Assembly: GCF_022669155.1 (NCBI RefSeq)
Contig: NZ_JALBVB010000016.1
Span: forward strand, 1 to 64,000
DNA: 64,000 nt
Reading direction: 5' to 3'
Source of the DNA: Kineococcus sp. TRM81007
GTDB taxonomy: Bacteria > Actinomycetota > Actinomycetes > Actinomycetales > Kineococcaceae
The notes under the pieces are model-generated. The model was not told the DNA's origin. It saw only the letters and a program-made list of their open reading frames with translations, and searched no databases. Of this stretch, positions 34,653-43,398 are shown in pieces (within the stretch, counting starts at the first letter, position 1; each line of letters starts with the position of its first letter). The position numbers and the translations under genes were made by a program.

Positions 34653-37280
34653 ATGGGCCACGCCATGGCCACCACCCCCGCCCCGTCCCCGCTCGCCGGC
34701 GAGTCCGAGGAGCTGCTGGAGACCTCCGCGCGCTCCCGCCTGACCGACCGGCTGCCCGCCCCCGGCAGCGCCGCCGCCGACGACCCCGACGCCGTGTTCG
34801 AGGCGTTCGCCGGGTGGGTGTCCGACGGCGGCATCGAGCTGTACCCGGCGCAGCAGGAGGCCCTCATCGAGGTGGTCTCCGGCTCCAACGTCGTCCTGGC
34901 CACCCCCACCGGCTCCGGCAAGTCGCTGGTGGCCGCGGGCGCGCACGCCGCCGCCCTGACCGCCGGGATCCGCTCCTTCTACACGGCGCCGCTGAAGGCG
35001 CTGGTGAGCGAGAAGTTCTTCGCGCTGGTGGAGACGTTCGGCGCGGAGAACGTCGGGATGATGACCGGCGACGCCTCCGTCAACGCGGGCGCGCCGATCG
35101 TGTGCTGCACCGCGGAGGTGCTGGCGAACGTGGCGCTGCGCTCGGGCGCGTTCGCCGACATCGGCCAGGTCGTCATGGACGAGTTCCACTTCTACGCCGA
35201 CCCGGACCGCGGCTGGGCGTGGCAGGTGCCGCTGATCGAGCTGCCGCAGGCGCAGTTCCTGCTGATGTCCGCCACCCTCGGCGACGTCGGCTGGCTGCGC
35301 GAGGACCTCACCCGCCGCACCGGCCGGGCCACCGCCGTCGTCACGTCCGTGGAGCGGCCCGTGCCGCTGCACTACTCGTGGGCGACGACGCCGCTGCAGG
35401 AGACGGTGGAGGAGCTGCTGGCCACCGACCGCGCACCGGTGTACGTGGTGCACGCCACCCAGGCCGCCGCGGTGGAGCAGGCGCAGGCCCTCACCAGCGC
35501 GAAGGTCGCCACCCGCGAGCAGCGCGACGCGATCGCCGAGGCGATCGGCGGCTTCCGCTTCGCCTCCGGCTTCGGCAAGGTCCTCTCCCGCCTGCTGCGC
35601 ATGGGCGTGGGCGTGCACCACGCCGGCATGCTGCCGAAGTACCGCCGCCTGGTGGAGACGCTCGCCCAGGCGGGGCTGCTGAAGGTCATCTGCGGCACCG
35701 ACACCCTCGGCGTCGGCATCAACGTGCCCATCCGCACGGTGCTGTTCGCGGGGCTGACGAAGTTCGACGGCCGCCGCACCCGCCACCACCGGGCGCGCGA
35801 GTTCCACCAGATCGCCGGCCGGGCCGGGCGCGCCGGGTTCGACACCGCCGGCACCGTCGTGGTGCAGGCGCCGGAGCACGAGGTGGAGAACGCCCGCCGC
35901 GTCGCGAAGGCCGGCGACGACCCGAAGAAGCTGAAGAAGGTGCAGCGGGTCAAGGCGCCCGAGGGTTTCGTGTCCTGGTCGCAGGCGACGATGGACAAGC
36001 TGGTCGCGGCCGAGCCGGAGCAGCTCACCTCCCACTTCAAGGTCACCACCTCCATGCTGCTGAACGTCCTGCAGCGCCCCGGGAACCCGGTGGAGGCGAT
36101 GCGCCACCTGCTGCTGGACAACCACGAGCCGCGCAAGCGGCAGCTGCAGCACGTGCGCCGCGCGGTGGAGCTGTTCCGCGCGCTGCTGGACGCCGGCGTC
36201 GTGGAGAAGCTGCCCGAGCCGCTGGCCGACGGCCGGCAGGTGCGCCTGGTCGGTGACCTGCAGCTGGACTTCGCGCTGAACCAGCCGCTGTCGCCGTTCG
36301 CGCTCGCCGTGGTCGACGACCTGCTGGAGAAGGACTCGCCCACCTACGCCCTCGACGTGGTCACCGCCATCGAGTCCACCCTGGACGACCCGATGAAGGT
36401 GCTGCTGGCGCAGCAGTCCAAGGCCAAGGGCGAGGCCGTGGCCCGCATGAAGGCCGACGGGCTGGAGTACGAGGAGCGGATGGCGCAGCTGGAGGACGTC
36501 ACCTGGCCGAAGCCGCTGGAGGAGACGCTGCGCGCGGCGTACGAGACGTACCGGGCCGGCAACCCGTGGGTGGCCGACCACGAGCTGCGCCCGAAGTCGG
36601 TGGTGCGCGACATGTTCGAGCGGGCCATGACGTTCGGGGACTTCGTCGCGTTCTACCAGCTGGCCCGCTCCGAGGGCCTGGTGCTGCGCTACCTCAGCGA
36701 CGCCTACAAGGCGCTGCGGCAGACGGTGCCGGAGGACGCCCGCACCGAGGAGGTCACCGACGTCGTCGAGTGGCTCGGCGAGGTGGTGCGCCAGACCGAC
36801 TCCAGCCTGCTGGCGGAGTGGGAGAAGCTGCGCGCCGGCGACGACGTGGACGTCGCGGCCGCCACGGCGCCCACCGAGGACGAGGCGCCACCGGTCACCG
36901 CGAACGCGCGCGCGTTCCGGGTGCTGGTGCGCAACGCCGTGTTCCGGTTCGTGGAGCTGGCGGCGCTGGACCGCCCCGAGGCGCTGGCGCGGCTCGACGG
37001 TTCCCCCGACGAGGACACCTGGGCCGACCAGCTCGACGCCTACTACGCCGAGCACGACTCCATCGGCGCCGGCCCGGACGCGCGCGGACCGCACCTGCTG
37101 CAGGTCGACGACGGTTCCGGCCCGCACGCGAAGGGCTCCCCGCGCCGCTGGTACGTGCGCCAGGTGCTGGACGACCCCGCCGGGGACCGCGACTGGGCGG
37201 TCGTGGCGGAGGTGGACCTGGACGCCTCCGACGAGGCGGGCGCGGCGGTGCTGCAGGTGGCGGGGCTGCTGCGGATGTGA
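34653..37280 (+). CDS. SKI2-like DEAD/DEAH-box helicase with C-terminal DUF3516 region
   Basis: An 875-residue helicase. Motif I is ATPTGSGKS (about 83-91), motif Ia APLKALVSEK, motif II is DEFH (near 175), motif III SATLGD, and motif VI QIAGRAGRAGFD. The C-terminal half (from about 420) is long, acidic and helical, and ends with a domain like DUF3516. Actinobacteria carry such helicases beside HelY; an RNA-processing role is likely but unproven. ATG 34653 or ATG 34665 could be the start; neither has a clear ribosome-binding site. Confidence 0.9.
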   Translation: MGHAMATTPAPSPLAGESEELLETSARSRLTDRLPAPGSAAADDPDAVFEAFAGWVSDGGIELYPAQQEALIEVVSGSNVVLATPTGSGKSLVAAGAHAAALTAGIRSFYTAPLKALVSEKFFALVETFGAENVGMMTGDASVNAGAPIVCCTAEVLANVALRSGAFADIGQVVMDEFHFYADPDRGWAWQVPLIELPQAQFLLMSATLGDVGWLREDLTRRTGRATAVVTSVERPVPLHYSWATTPLQETVEELLATDRAPVYVVHATQAAAVEQAQALTSAKVATREQRDAIAEAIGGFRFASGFGKVLSRLLRMGVGVHHAGMLPKYRRLVETLAQAGLLKVICGTDTLGVGINVPIRTVLFAGLTKFDGRRTRHHRAREFHQIAGRAGRAGFDTAGTVVVQAPEHEVENARRVAKAGDDPKKLKKVQRVKAPEGFVSWSQATMDKLVAAEPEQLTSHFKVTTSMLLNVLQRPGNPVEAMRHLLLDNHEPRKRQLQHVRRAVELFRALLDAGVVEKLPEPLADGRQVRLVGDLQLDFALNQPLSPFALAVVDDLLEKDSPTYALDVVTAIESTLDDPMKVLLAQQSKAKGEAVARMKADGLEYEERMAQLEDVTWPKPLEETLRAAYETYRAGNPWVADHELRPKSVVRDMFERAMTFGDFVAFYQLARSEGLVLRYLSDAYKALRQTVPEDARTEEVTDVVEWLGEVVRQTDSSLLAEWEKLRAGDDVDVAAATAPTEDEAPPVTANARAFRVLVRNAVFRFVELAALDRPEALARLDGSPDEDTWADQLDAYYAEHDSIGAGPDARGPHLLQVDDGSGPHAKGSPRRWYVRQVLDDPAGDRDWAVVAEVDLDASDEAGAAVLQVAGLLRM

Positions 37281-37335
37281 ACCGCCGGTCCCGGGCGTGC
37301 CGGGTCGTCCCCGTCGCACGGCGAGCGGTCTGCGC

Positions 37336-38727
37336 TCACCCGGCGCTCTCGCGGCCGCGTCCGGTACCGGGCCCGCTGTCGCCCCCGTCCGCCGGGACGA
37401 CACGGGAGGACGTGCGCCCCCGGCGCGCCACCTGCCGCGGCACCGTCCCCGTCGGCACCGTCCCCGTCGGCACCGTCCCCGTCGGCACCGTCCCCGTCGG
37501 GACCGTCGCGCCCGGGCCCGCACGGCGCGCGGTGGTCCCGGGTCGCGCGGCCGCACGCGCTGCCAGCACGCCGCCCAGCAGGACGACGGCGATCGAGCCC
37601 ACCGCCCACCGCAGCCCGACCACGCCGGCGGCCGCGCCGATGAGGGGGGGCCCGACCACGTTGGCCAGCGACGACAGCGACGTCACCGCGGCGATGCGCT
37701 GCGGTGCGTCGGGGGAGCCCGCGACGAGCGAGATCGCCACGGGCACCGACAGGGCCGCTCCCAGGCCCCAGGCCGCTGCACCGACCCAGCACACCCACAG
37801 GGCGGGGGCCGTGCCGAACGCGGCCACCCCCGCGGCCGAGACCAGGCCCGAGCCGACCAGCGCGGCCCGCGGGCCGACGCGGTCGACCACCCGGCCACCG
37901 GCCAGGCGGCCCAGCGTCTGCGCGCACAGGAAGAGGGAGACGGCCGTGGCCGCCGTGCCCTCGGTCACGGGGAAGGAGCCGACCAGGGTGGGGGTGACCC
38001 AGTTGTTGGCAGCGCCCTCGGACAGCGCGGTGGCGAAGACGACGACCCCGAGCAGCAGGACCTGCGGCTCGAGCCACACCCCGGTGCGCGGCGCCGCCCT
38101 CCCGGTGCCCCGGGCGGGTGGCGGCCCCGCGTCGGGGTCGCGGCGCAGCAGCACGGACACCGCACCCCGCACGAGGACCGCCAGGACCGCGAGGGCGGCG
38201 AACTGGGCGCCGGGCTGGACCCCGGCACCGGCGGCCGCGCCGCCGGCGGCCGCGCCCACCGCCGCGGACAGGGAGTAGACCGCGTGGAACTGCGGCAGGA
38301 CGGTGCGCCCGACCCGCCGTTCGGCCCGGGCGCCCAGCAGGCTCTGCGGCACGTTCGTCGCGGCGAACGCGGCGCCGTGGACCACGTTGGCCGCCACCAG
38401 GGCGGTGCCGCTGCCGACGTGCACGGACACGGCGAGCGCCGTGTAGGCGACGGCGAAACCCGCCGTCGCGAGGAGGTAGACCCTGCCCGGGCCCGTGCGG
38501 GCCACCCAGCGACCGACCAGGGGGACGGTCGCCACCGTCCCCACGGCACCGGCCGTGAGGAACACCCCCAGGCCGTCCGCGCCCAGGCCGGTGGCGTCGC
38601 CGACGGCCGGCAGCCGGACGCTCCACGCCGACAGGCAGAAGCCGTTCACGGCGTAGGCGACCAGCACCAGGCCGCGCAGGAACCAGGGTGAGCGGGCGGG
38701 CACGCTCACACCCGCACGTCGGTCCAC
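37336..38727 (-). CDS. MFS permease with a repeat-encoded C-terminal tail
   Basis: A 463-residue transporter with twelve helices, like the YbjJ/YfkF branch: GFCLSAWSVRLPAVGDATGL in helix 1, LPQFHAVYSLSAAVGAAAGG, and SEGAANNWVTPTLVGSF in helix 7. The last 60 residues are cytoplasmic and include four copies of PTGTV, encoded by a 15-base tandem repeat. It is the third gene of a leftward operon after a ROK regulator and a BadF-type kinase (17-base gap), so sugar transport is plausible. GTG 38709 is another possible start. Confidence 0.85.
   Translation of the reverse strand: MDRRAGVSVPARSPWFLRGLVLVAYAVNGFCLSAWSVRLPAVGDATGLGADGLGVFLTAGAVGTVATVPLVGRWVARTGPGRVYLLATAGFAVAYTALAVSVHVGSGTALVAANVVHGAAFAATNVPQSLLGARAERRVGRTVLPQFHAVYSLSAAVGAAAGGAAAGAGVQPGAQFAALAVLAVLVRGAVSVLLRRDPDAGPPPARGTGRAAPRTGVWLEPQVLLLGVVVFATALSEGAANNWVTPTLVGSFPVTEGTAATAVSLFLCAQTLGRLAGGRVVDRVGPRAALVGSGLVSAAGVAAFGTAPALWVCWVGAAAWGLGAALSVPVAISLVAGSPDAPQRIAAVTSLSSLANVVGPPLIGAAAGVVGLRWAVGSIAVVLLGGVLAARAAARPGTTARRAGPGATVPTGTVPTGTVPTGTVPTGTVPRQVARRGRTSSRVVPADGGDSGPGTGRGRESAG
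37441..37500. repeat. Four perfect 15-base tandem repeats in the MFS gene
   Basis: The unit CACCGTCCCCGTCGG occurs four times without a mismatch, followed by a degenerate fifth. As 15 is a multiple of three, copy changes keep the frame and alter only the number of PTGTV pentapeptides in the transporter tail. Confidence 0.95.
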
Positions 38728-38744
38728 GTCGTGCGCGAGCCGGG

Positions 38745-39731
38745 TCAGGAGACCGGGGCGCCGGCCAGGGCCAGGGCGCCCTCGACCGGTGCGGTGGTCA
38801 GCACGCGCAGGGACAGTTCCGGGCAGCGCGCGCGCAGCTCCTCACGGACCTGCTGCTGCAGCACGGGCTGGGCGGTGAGGACGCCGCCCGCACCGACGAC
38901 GACGGAACCCGTGGCGCCCCGGTGCCGCAGCGCGGCCACGTTGCCGGCGAGCACCTGCGCCGCGCGCTCGACGACGGCGCGGGCCACGGTGGATCCCGCG
39001 TCCAGCGCCTCGAACACCAGCGGGGCGTGCCGCCCCCAGGCGTAGGCGGCTTCGGCGGACACCGACAGCGCCAGGGTCGGCAGGTCGGGGGCGCCGTAGG
39101 CGGCGGTGAGCAGGGCGACAGCGGGGTCGGTGGCGGCCGCGTCCGGTCCCCGCGTGTCGGCGAGCCTGAGGGCGGCCCGCACCGTCTCGCGCACCAGCGC
39201 GGGCGCGCTGCCGTCGTCGGCGAGGACGGCGCCGTACCCGTCGGCCGTCACGACCGTCCCGGTGGAGTCGCGACCCCGGACGACCGCGCCCGTCCCGACG
39301 ATGAGCTGCAGGCACGGCCGCACACCGGCGGCCGGGCCGAGGAGCTCGGCGTCGTTGACGACGTCGACGGTGCCGGGCAGCAGCCGGGAGAGCCCGGCGG
39401 TGGCCGCGCGGCGCTGCTCCTCGGTGTCCACCCCGTGCACGCCGAGGACGACGTGCGTGCCGCCGGCCGGGGGCGCCGCGGGGCTCGCGTGCGCACCGGC
39501 GACCGCGAGGACCGTCGAGGCCAGGCGGGCGAGGTTGTCCGGGTCGGAGAAGAGGGAGCCGCGGCGCCAGTCGGCGGAGGGGGCCACGACGTCGCGCCGC
39601 GCGGTGCCCGGGGCGAGGACGGCGACGTGGGTCTTCGTGCCGCCCACGTCGACGCCGATCAGGGTCCGGCCGCCCGGTGAACCCCGGCGGGGGCTCGGCG
39701 GGGCCGCGGTCAGGGTGCGGTCGTCAAGCAA
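38745..39731 (-). CDS. BadF/BadG-type ATPase, N-acetylglucosamine kinase-like
   Basis: ASKHA-fold sugar kinase of about 328 residues. The phosphate-1 loop LIGVDVGGTKTHVAVL, the phosphate-2 region LIVGTGAVVRGRD (GTG), TADGYGAVLADDGSA and SVVVGAGGVL (adenosine motif) are all present. Homologues phosphorylate N-acetylglucosamine or glucosamine, fitting the divergent operon with NagB and a SIS-domain protein. The start is taken as TTG 39731, which overlaps the end of the ROK gene and follows AAAGG; an upstream GTG is possible. Confidence 0.85.
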   Translation of the reverse strand: MLDDRTLTAAPPSPRRGSPGGRTLIGVDVGGTKTHVAVLAPGTARRDVVAPSADWRRGSLFSDPDNLARLASTVLAVAGAHASPAAPPAGGTHVVLGVHGVDTEEQRRAATAGLSRLLPGTVDVVNDAELLGPAAGVRPCLQLIVGTGAVVRGRDSTGTVVTADGYGAVLADDGSAPALVRETVRAALRLADTRGPDAAATDPAVALLTAAYGAPDLPTLALSVSAEAAYAWGRHAPLVFEALDAGSTVARAVVERAAQVLAGNVAALRHRGATGSVVVGAGGVLTAQPVLQQQVREELRARCPELSLRVLTTAPVEGALALAGAPVS

Positions 39732-40887
39732 GGTAGACGGAGCCTTTCGTGCGACGGGCCAGCAGTCCCCCCACGCCCAGCAGCGGCGCGTCGTCACCGA
39801 GGTGACCGGCGGCGATGCGCGGCGGGAAGGGGATGCGGCCGGTGAGACGACGGTCGATGGCGCGAGCCACGTCCTCGATGTGCTCGGGGGCGAGCCCCGA
39901 CAGGACGACCACCTCGGGGTCGAAGACGGTGGCCAGGGCCGAGACCGACAGGGCCAGGTAGTCCAGGAGCTCCTCGGCCAGCTCCCCGGCGTGCGTGTCG
40001 CCGCCGGCGACCGCGTCGAGGAGCCCGGCGGCGCCGGCGGCGCGCCGGTCCCCCCGGTGCCGGGCCGCGGCGTCGCCGATGCGCGACTCGAGGTCGCCCT
40101 GCTGGGCGAAGACGCGCCCGAAGGCGTCGCGGCCGGTGAGCAGGTACCCGATCTCGCCGGCGCCCGCCCGGGCGCCGCGCACCAGCTGCCCCCCGCACAC
40201 CAGCCCGGCGCCGACGCCGACGCCGAGCACCACGGCGACCAGGCTGTCCGTGCCGGCCCCCGCGCCCTGCGACCACTCGCCCAGCGCGATGGCGTTCGCG
40301 TTGTTCTCCACCAGGGCCGGCAGCCCGAAGCGGTGCTCGAGGAGGGGGCCCACCGCGAGGCGCTGCCAGCCCAGCTCGTCCGACTGCAGCACCCGCCCCT
40401 CCCCGTCCACGATGCCGGGGACGGAGAGGGCCGTGCCGAGGACGACGAGCTGCTGGGTCGCCGCGTGCTCGACCAGGTCGCCCACGAGCTGCAGGACCGC
40501 CTCGAGGCCCGCGTCGGCGCCGGCGTGCCGCGGCCCCGCCCGGCGGGCGACGACCGAGCCGTCCACGCTGACGAGCAGGCCGCGGGTGCCCGTGCTCGTC
40601 ACCTCGGCCGCCACCACCACGCGCCGGTCGTCGGCGGAGCGGAACAGCGTCGACGGACGCCCGCCGCGGGACTTCTCGACGCCGGCCCGCTCGATGAGGC
40701 CCTCGGCGAGCAGGGCGCTGCACAGGCGGTCGACCGTCGCCGGGCTGAGGCCCGTGCGCACGCGCAGGCCGCTGCGGGAGAGGGGGCCGTGCTGTCGGAG
40801 CGTGTCCACGACGGCCGTGCGGTTGATGTCGGTGACGACGCGGGTCGTCGCGGTCCGGGTCGCCGACCTGCTCGCCACGCCATTCAC
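39724..40887 (-). CDS. ROK-family transcriptional regulator lacking the zinc motif
   Basis: A 387-residue repressor (NagC/XylR type). The N-terminal winged helix-turn-helix is NRTAVVDTLRQHGPLSRSGLRVRTGLSPATVDRL, followed by KSRGGRPSTLFR. The ROK sugar-binding domain includes ENNANAIALGEW and VVLGVGVGAGLVCGGQLVRG. The usual zinc-binding CxCGxxGCxE is absent: the matching region GEIGYLLTGRDAFGRVFAQQGDLESRI has no Cys. It probably controls both the divergent ABC operon and its own operon in response to an amino sugar or its phosphate. GTG 40887 is chosen; GTG 40932 and 40878 also fit. Confidence 0.88.
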   Translation of the reverse strand: MNGVASRSATRTATTRVVTDINRTAVVDTLRQHGPLSRSGLRVRTGLSPATVDRLCSALLAEGLIERAGVEKSRGGRPSTLFRSADDRRVVVAAEVTSTGTRGLLVSVDGSVVARRAGPRHAGADAGLEAVLQLVGDLVEHAATQQLVVLGTALSVPGIVDGEGRVLQSDELGWQRLAVGPLLEHRFGLPALVENNANAIALGEWSQGAGAGTDSLVAVVLGVGVGAGLVCGGQLVRGARAGAGEIGYLLTGRDAFGRVFAQQGDLESRIGDAAARHRGDRRAAGAAGLLDAVAGGDTHAGELAEELLDYLALSVSALATVFDPEVVVLSGLAPEHIEDVARAIDRRLTGRIPFPPRIAAGHLGDDAPLLGVGGLLARRTKGSVYLA

Positions 40888-41182
40888 CGCCTCGTCGGCC
40901 CGGACTTCTCCATCAGTGCGAGATGGAACCACGGATCAATCCCGCTTTCAAGGGCGGTGATCTCGAGGCTGGATCACGCTGCCCCTCGTTAAATCCTTGT
41001 GACGTAAGTCGATCCGCCCGGCCGGGCTCTTGACCGCTTTTCGATCGCACTGATAGCAAAGCTCTCGCAAGAGTCCGCAAAGACGCGACCGATGTCGGCC
41101 CTCGAACGGCTGCTCCCCTCGGCCGGCGTCCCCACAACCAGTCAGCCCGGTGCACGCCGGGCCACCGAGAGGTCAGGCCACC
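40888..41182. other. Divergent control region of the amino-sugar/arabinoside locus
   Basis: This 295-base gap is visibly less GC-rich than its surroundings and lies between the ROK regulator and the ABC operon. Besides a possible rightward promoter (41030-41058), it holds a short inverted repeat CTCT-CGCA-AGAG (41062-41073) downstream of that promoter and a weak half-match to the Crp/GlxR site (TGTGA at 40998-41002). The ROK operator should be here, but no long palindrome stands out. Confidence 0.5.
41030..41058 (+). promoter_or_regulatory. Possible promoter of the ABC transporter operon
   Basis: TTGACC (41030-41035) is followed after 17 bases by ATAGCA (41053-41058), a fair -35 and a weak -10. 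It lies about 125 bases before the first gene, leaving a leader that includes a short inverted repeat. Confidence 0.4.
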
Positions 41183-42454
41183 GTGAACCTTCGCCGCAGC
41201 CCCCGCCGTCGCGACGTCCTCGCCGCCGGCGCTGCCACCCTCGCCCTGCCCACCGCCCTGAGCGCCTGCGGTGGCGGGAGCGCCAGCGGGTCCGGCGGTG
41301 AGATCCAGTTCCTGCTGTCCGGTGACGCCAACCAGGGCGGCGGGTACCAGGCCATGGCCGACCGCTACGCGGAGGAGACGGGTGTCAGCGTGCGCATCGT
41401 CGACGTCCCCTACGAGGACCTCGTCACCCGGCTGCGCAGCGCCGCCCAGGCCGACGACCTGCCGGCCCTCGCGCGCGCCAGCGCCGTCGACCCGCTCTGG
41501 AAGGACGCGCTGCTCGACCTCAGCGACATCGCGACCTCCTACGACGTGCTGCCGTCGCTGGTGGTGCGCAACGAGGACGACGAGGTGCGGGCCCTGCCCA
41601 GCGACCTCACGGCCGTCGGGTTGTTCCTCAACGAGTCGCTGTTCGACCAGGCCGGCGTCACCTACCCGGGCGCCGGCGACCAGCCCTGGACCTGGGACGA
41701 GTTCGTCGCGGCCCTGCGCCAGGTCAAGGCGGCGACGGGCGCCCGCTACGGCATGGTCATGGACGCCTCCTCGCACCGGCTGCGGTCGTTCCTCTACCAG
41801 TTCGGCTCCCAGGGCGTGCAGCAGCAGCCGGACGGGTCCTGGGCCCTGGACGAGGCCGGTGCGGACGCGCTGGAGTACTTCAAGAGCCTCAACGACGACG
41901 ACGTGATGCCGAAGTCGGTGTGGGTCTCCGGCGACGACCCGTCCGCGCTGTTCAAGAGCGGGCAGGTCGCCGCCTACTACTCCGGGGTCTGGCAGGTCAC
42001 CGACTTCGCCGCCAACATCACCGACTTCGAGTGGACGACGGCGCTGATGCCGGCGCAGCCCACCCGGGCGACCAACATCGGCACCAACTGGATCGTCGCC
42101 TTCGACGGCTCCGGTGTCGAGCAGGAGGCCCTGGACTTCCTGGACTGGCTGTACACGCCGGAGAACTACGCCGAGCTGTCGAGGATCTCGGGCTTCCTGC
42201 CCGCGGAGGAGGGCGTGGACGTCGAGTACACCTCCAACGAGGAGGCGTTCGCGATGTTCAACGCCGAGATCGCGGCCTCCGACCCGATCGCCGGGGACCA
42301 GGCCACGAGCGCGCTCGAGATGAGCTACCGGGACATCATCATCGACTCCGACCCGCTCAAGGAGGAGACGCTGAAGTACGTGGCCGGTGAGCAGGACCTG
42401 CAGACGACGGTCACGAACATCGGGGAGCTGACGACCGCGGGTTACGGCGCATGA
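41183..42454 (+). CDS. Sugar ABC transporter substrate-binding lipoprotein
   Basis: Extracellular binding protein of 423 residues (SBP_bac_1, cluster B). The N-terminus has twin arginines (LRRSPRRRDVLAAG) and a lipobox ending LSAC with Cys29, suggesting Tat export and lipidation. DKAHR-like features of family 1 are seen in YRQM-type segments: SGDANQGGGYQAMADRYAEE, PWTWDEFVAALRQVK and GTNWIVAFDGSG. First gene of an ABC operon with two permeases and no ATPase gene; the ATPase (MsiK-like) must be encoded elsewhere, as is usual in actinobacteria. Confidence 0.93.
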   Translation: MNLRRSPRRRDVLAAGAATLALPTALSACGGGSASGSGGEIQFLLSGDANQGGGYQAMADRYAEETGVSVRIVDVPYEDLVTRLRSAAQADDLPALARASAVDPLWKDALLDLSDIATSYDVLPSLVVRNEDDEVRALPSDLTAVGLFLNESLFDQAGVTYPGAGDQPWTWDEFVAALRQVKAATGARYGMVMDASSHRLRSFLYQFGSQGVQQQPDGSWALDEAGADALEYFKSLNDDDVMPKSVWVSGDDPSALFKSGQVAAYYSGVWQVTDFAANITDFEWTTALMPAQPTRATNIGTNWIVAFDGSGVEQEALDFLDWLYTPENYAELSRISGFLPAEEGVDVEYTSNEEAFAMFNAEIAASDPIAGDQATSALEMSYRDIIIDSDPLKEETLKYVAGEQDLQTTVTNIGELTTAGYGA

Positions 42455-43398
42455 CCGCGGTGACCGACCGGGGCGCCGGGTCGCAGTCGGCCAGGCGTCG
42501 CCGAGGGTCCCCGCGGCGTCCCCGGACGTCGGGGCGCTACACCCTGCCCGCCCTGGTGCTCACGGTGACCGCGGCCGTCCTGTTCCTGCTGTTCTTCGTG
42601 TGGCCCGGCGCGCTGGGGCTGATCTACTCGTTCACCGACTACCGGGGCATCGGCAGCCTCCGCTTCGCCGGGCTGGAGAACTACTCGCAACTGCTGGGCG
42701 ACGACGAGTTCTGGGGTGCGCTCCTGCGCACGGTGACCTACGTCGTCATCTCCGTCCCGGTCGTCTACGTGGTCTCCCTGGGCATCGCGGCGCTCCTCAC
42801 CAGCCCGGGTGCGAAGGGGAAGACGGCGGCCAAGCTCGTCTTCTTCCTGCCGTGGCTCATCTCGCCGATCGTCGCCGGCGTCACCTGGCGCTGGCTGTTC
42901 GGGGAGAACTTCGGCTTCGTCAACTACGCGCTGGGCCTGGTGGGCATCGGAGAGGTGCCCTGGACCTCCAACGCCGACCTGTCGCTGGCCGTGGTCGTCA
43001 TCGCGTCCGCCTGGGGCGGTACGGCCTTCAACATGCTGCTCTTCATCGCGGCCATCCGGAACGTTCCGGTCTCCTACCACGAGGCCGCGGCGCTCGACGG
43101 GGCGAACGCCTGGCAGCGATTCCGCCACATCACCCTGCCGGGGATCGCCCCGACGTCCTTCATGGTCGTGCTGCTGAGCACGATCTCCATGATGAAGGAG
43201 TTCGCGATGGTCCAGGCCCTCAACGGCGGCGGGCCGGGCACGTCCAACCGGTTCATCGTCCAGTACATCTACGAGACCGGCTTCAACCGTGCCCAGGTCG
43301 GGTACGCCAGCGCCGTCTCCATCGTGCTGATGATCATCTTGCTGGTCATCGCCTTCGTGCAGACCCGTGTGGAACGGAAGGCCAACAGTGACTTCTGA
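42451..43398 (+). CDS. Sugar ABC transporter permease (MalF/UgpA type)
   Basis: A 315-residue permease with six membrane helices after a basic N-terminal tail of about 30 residues. The EAA loop YHEAAALDGANAWQRFRHITLPGI (near residues 205-230), which docks on the ATPase, is complete. The ATG overlaps the stop of the binding-protein gene (ATGA). Confidence 0.94.
   Translation: MTAVTDRGAGSQSARRRRGSPRRPRTSGRYTLPALVLTVTAAVLFLLFFVWPGALGLIYSFTDYRGIGSLRFAGLENYSQLLGDDEFWGALLRTVTYVVISVPVVYVVSLGIAALLTSPGAKGKTAAKLVFFLPWLISPIVAGVTWRWLFGENFGFVNYALGLVGIGEVPWTSNADLSLAVVVIASAWGGTAFNMLLFIAAIRNVPVSYHEAAALDGANAWQRFRHITLPGIAPTSFMVVLLSTISMMKEFAMVQALNGGGPGTSNRFIVQYIYETGFNRAQVGYASAVSIVLMIILLVIAFVQTRVERKANSDF

Noticed and set aside
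37441-37515. Possible CRISPR-like repeat array
   Set aside because: The 15-base units are contiguous, have no spacers and are in frame inside a transporter gene.
34263-37556. Very long open frame (over 1000 codons) on the minus strand opposite the SKI2-like helicase
   Set aside because: It is the antisense shadow of a gene with all helicase motifs; its product is His/Arg/Gly/Gln-rich with no domain, as expected from high GC at third positions.
40998-41013. Crp/GlxR-like site TGTGA-N6-TCGAT
   Set aside because: Only one half-site matches; kept as a remark in the intergenic entry, not as a feature.
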